DNA of 15,692 nucleotides from Erysipelotrichaceae bacterium. Lineage in GTDB: Bacteria > Bacillota_I > Bacilli_A > Erysipelotrichales > Erysipelotrichaceae. Positions 15,558 through 15,692 of this stretch are shown in pieces. The first letter of the stretch is position 1, and every line of letters starts with the position of its first letter. The DNA is taken from assembly GCA_019415435.1 (NCBI GenBank), contig DXZE01000042.1, positions 1 through 15,692 of the forward strand, written 5' to 3'. Position numbers and translations under genes: made by a program. The notes under the pieces are model-generated. The model did no database searches. It was not told where the DNA came from and worked only from the letters and a program-made list of their open reading frames with translations.

Positions 15558-15577
15558 CAAAAGTAAGAAATGGAATC

Positions 15578-15595
15578 TGTACCGTTTTGTACAAA
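15578..15595. promoter_or_regulatory. Palindromic, operator-like site upstream of addB
   Basis: TTTGTACAAA at 15586-15595 is a perfect 10-bp palindrome, and TGTAC (15578-15582) is also complementary to GTACA (15589-15593). The site lies just upstream of the -35 position of the proposed addB promoter. It may bind a dimeric regulator; it is not the Bacillus LexA box (GAAC-N4-GTTC). Confidence 0.35.
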
Positions 15596-15661
15596 TGTGT
15601 TGCTGAATTATATGAATTTATTATGAAAAACAAATATAAATTATGTGAAAATATCGCATAA

Positions 15662-15691
15662 TAAACAATTTTACATAAAATGAAATATAAT
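15662..15691 (+). promoter_or_regulatory. Possible rightward promoter at the window end
   Basis: TAAACA (15662-15667) and TATAAT (15686-15691) are 18 bases apart on the plus strand, in an AT-rich stretch that has no gene to the right within the window. It could drive a gene divergent from addB. AT-rich DNA yields such matches by chance. Confidence 0.25.
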
Positions 15692-15692
15692 G

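Noticed and set aside
15623..15661. 12-codon ORF beginning MKNKYK upstream of addB, as a leader peptide
   Set aside because: It has no Shine-Dalgarno site, lies in very AT-rich DNA, and points away from addB, so it cannot be its leader.
1..15692. CRISPR array, tRNA, rRNA, riboswitch
   Set aside because: No regularly spaced direct repeats, no cloverleaf with GTTCRA-type arm, and no rRNA or known riboswitch core were seen on either strand. This was reading by eye, so a small ncRNA could be missed.

Overview
The window reads as chromosome of a low-GC Gram-positive bacterium. The genes right of about 1.1 kb are AT-rich, use AGA for arginine and TTA for leucine heavily, and mostly carry strong GGAGG-type ribosome binding sites. 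An AddAB pair (rather than RecBCD), a PreP-like M16C peptidase and a heterodimeric ABC exporter fit Firmicutes, plausibly Erysipelotrichia; the class is a guess from gene content and style.

Left end (1-~800): a visibly GC-richer remnant of a mobilizable or conjugative element. It holds an oriT-like inverted repeat, a mobC gene with an internal deletion, and directly fused to that the last ~95 codons of a large serine recombinase (TnpX/DUF4368 type). Two deletion scars can be placed by frame analysis; the relaxase and most of the recombinase are gone. A ~370-base stretch with several hairpins separates this from the chromosomal genes.

Centre, + strand (1133-8055): an M16C metallopeptidase, then two ABC exporter half-transporters overlapping by ATGA, then a very short rubredoxin. 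The two half-transporters have the complementary motif defects of a heterodimeric exporter with one degenerate ATP site. The rubredoxin frame stays open for 55 more codons past its TGA, and a perfect 7-bp inverted repeat with a small apical hairpin begins one base after that TGA. This is the most interesting point in the window: a possible selenocysteine/readthrough gene, or a recently broken one.

A strong hairpin terminator (8184-8221) closes this block. It is followed by a small alpha/beta-hydrolase and a ROK-family kinase overlapping by 23 bases. The hydrolase has no ribosome binding site; an extended -10 box lies 7 bases before its best ATG, suggesting a leaderless transcript.

Right, - strand (9838-15545): addB then addA, overlapping by one base, encoding a compact AddAB helicase-nuclease for double-strand-break repair. 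addB also lacks a ribosome binding site and has a perfect TATAAT six bases before its ATG. Only about 90 bases separate the convergent ROK and addA genes; that gap holds a small minus-strand frame with a slippery heptamer. The last ~150 bases are an AT-rich upstream region of addB.
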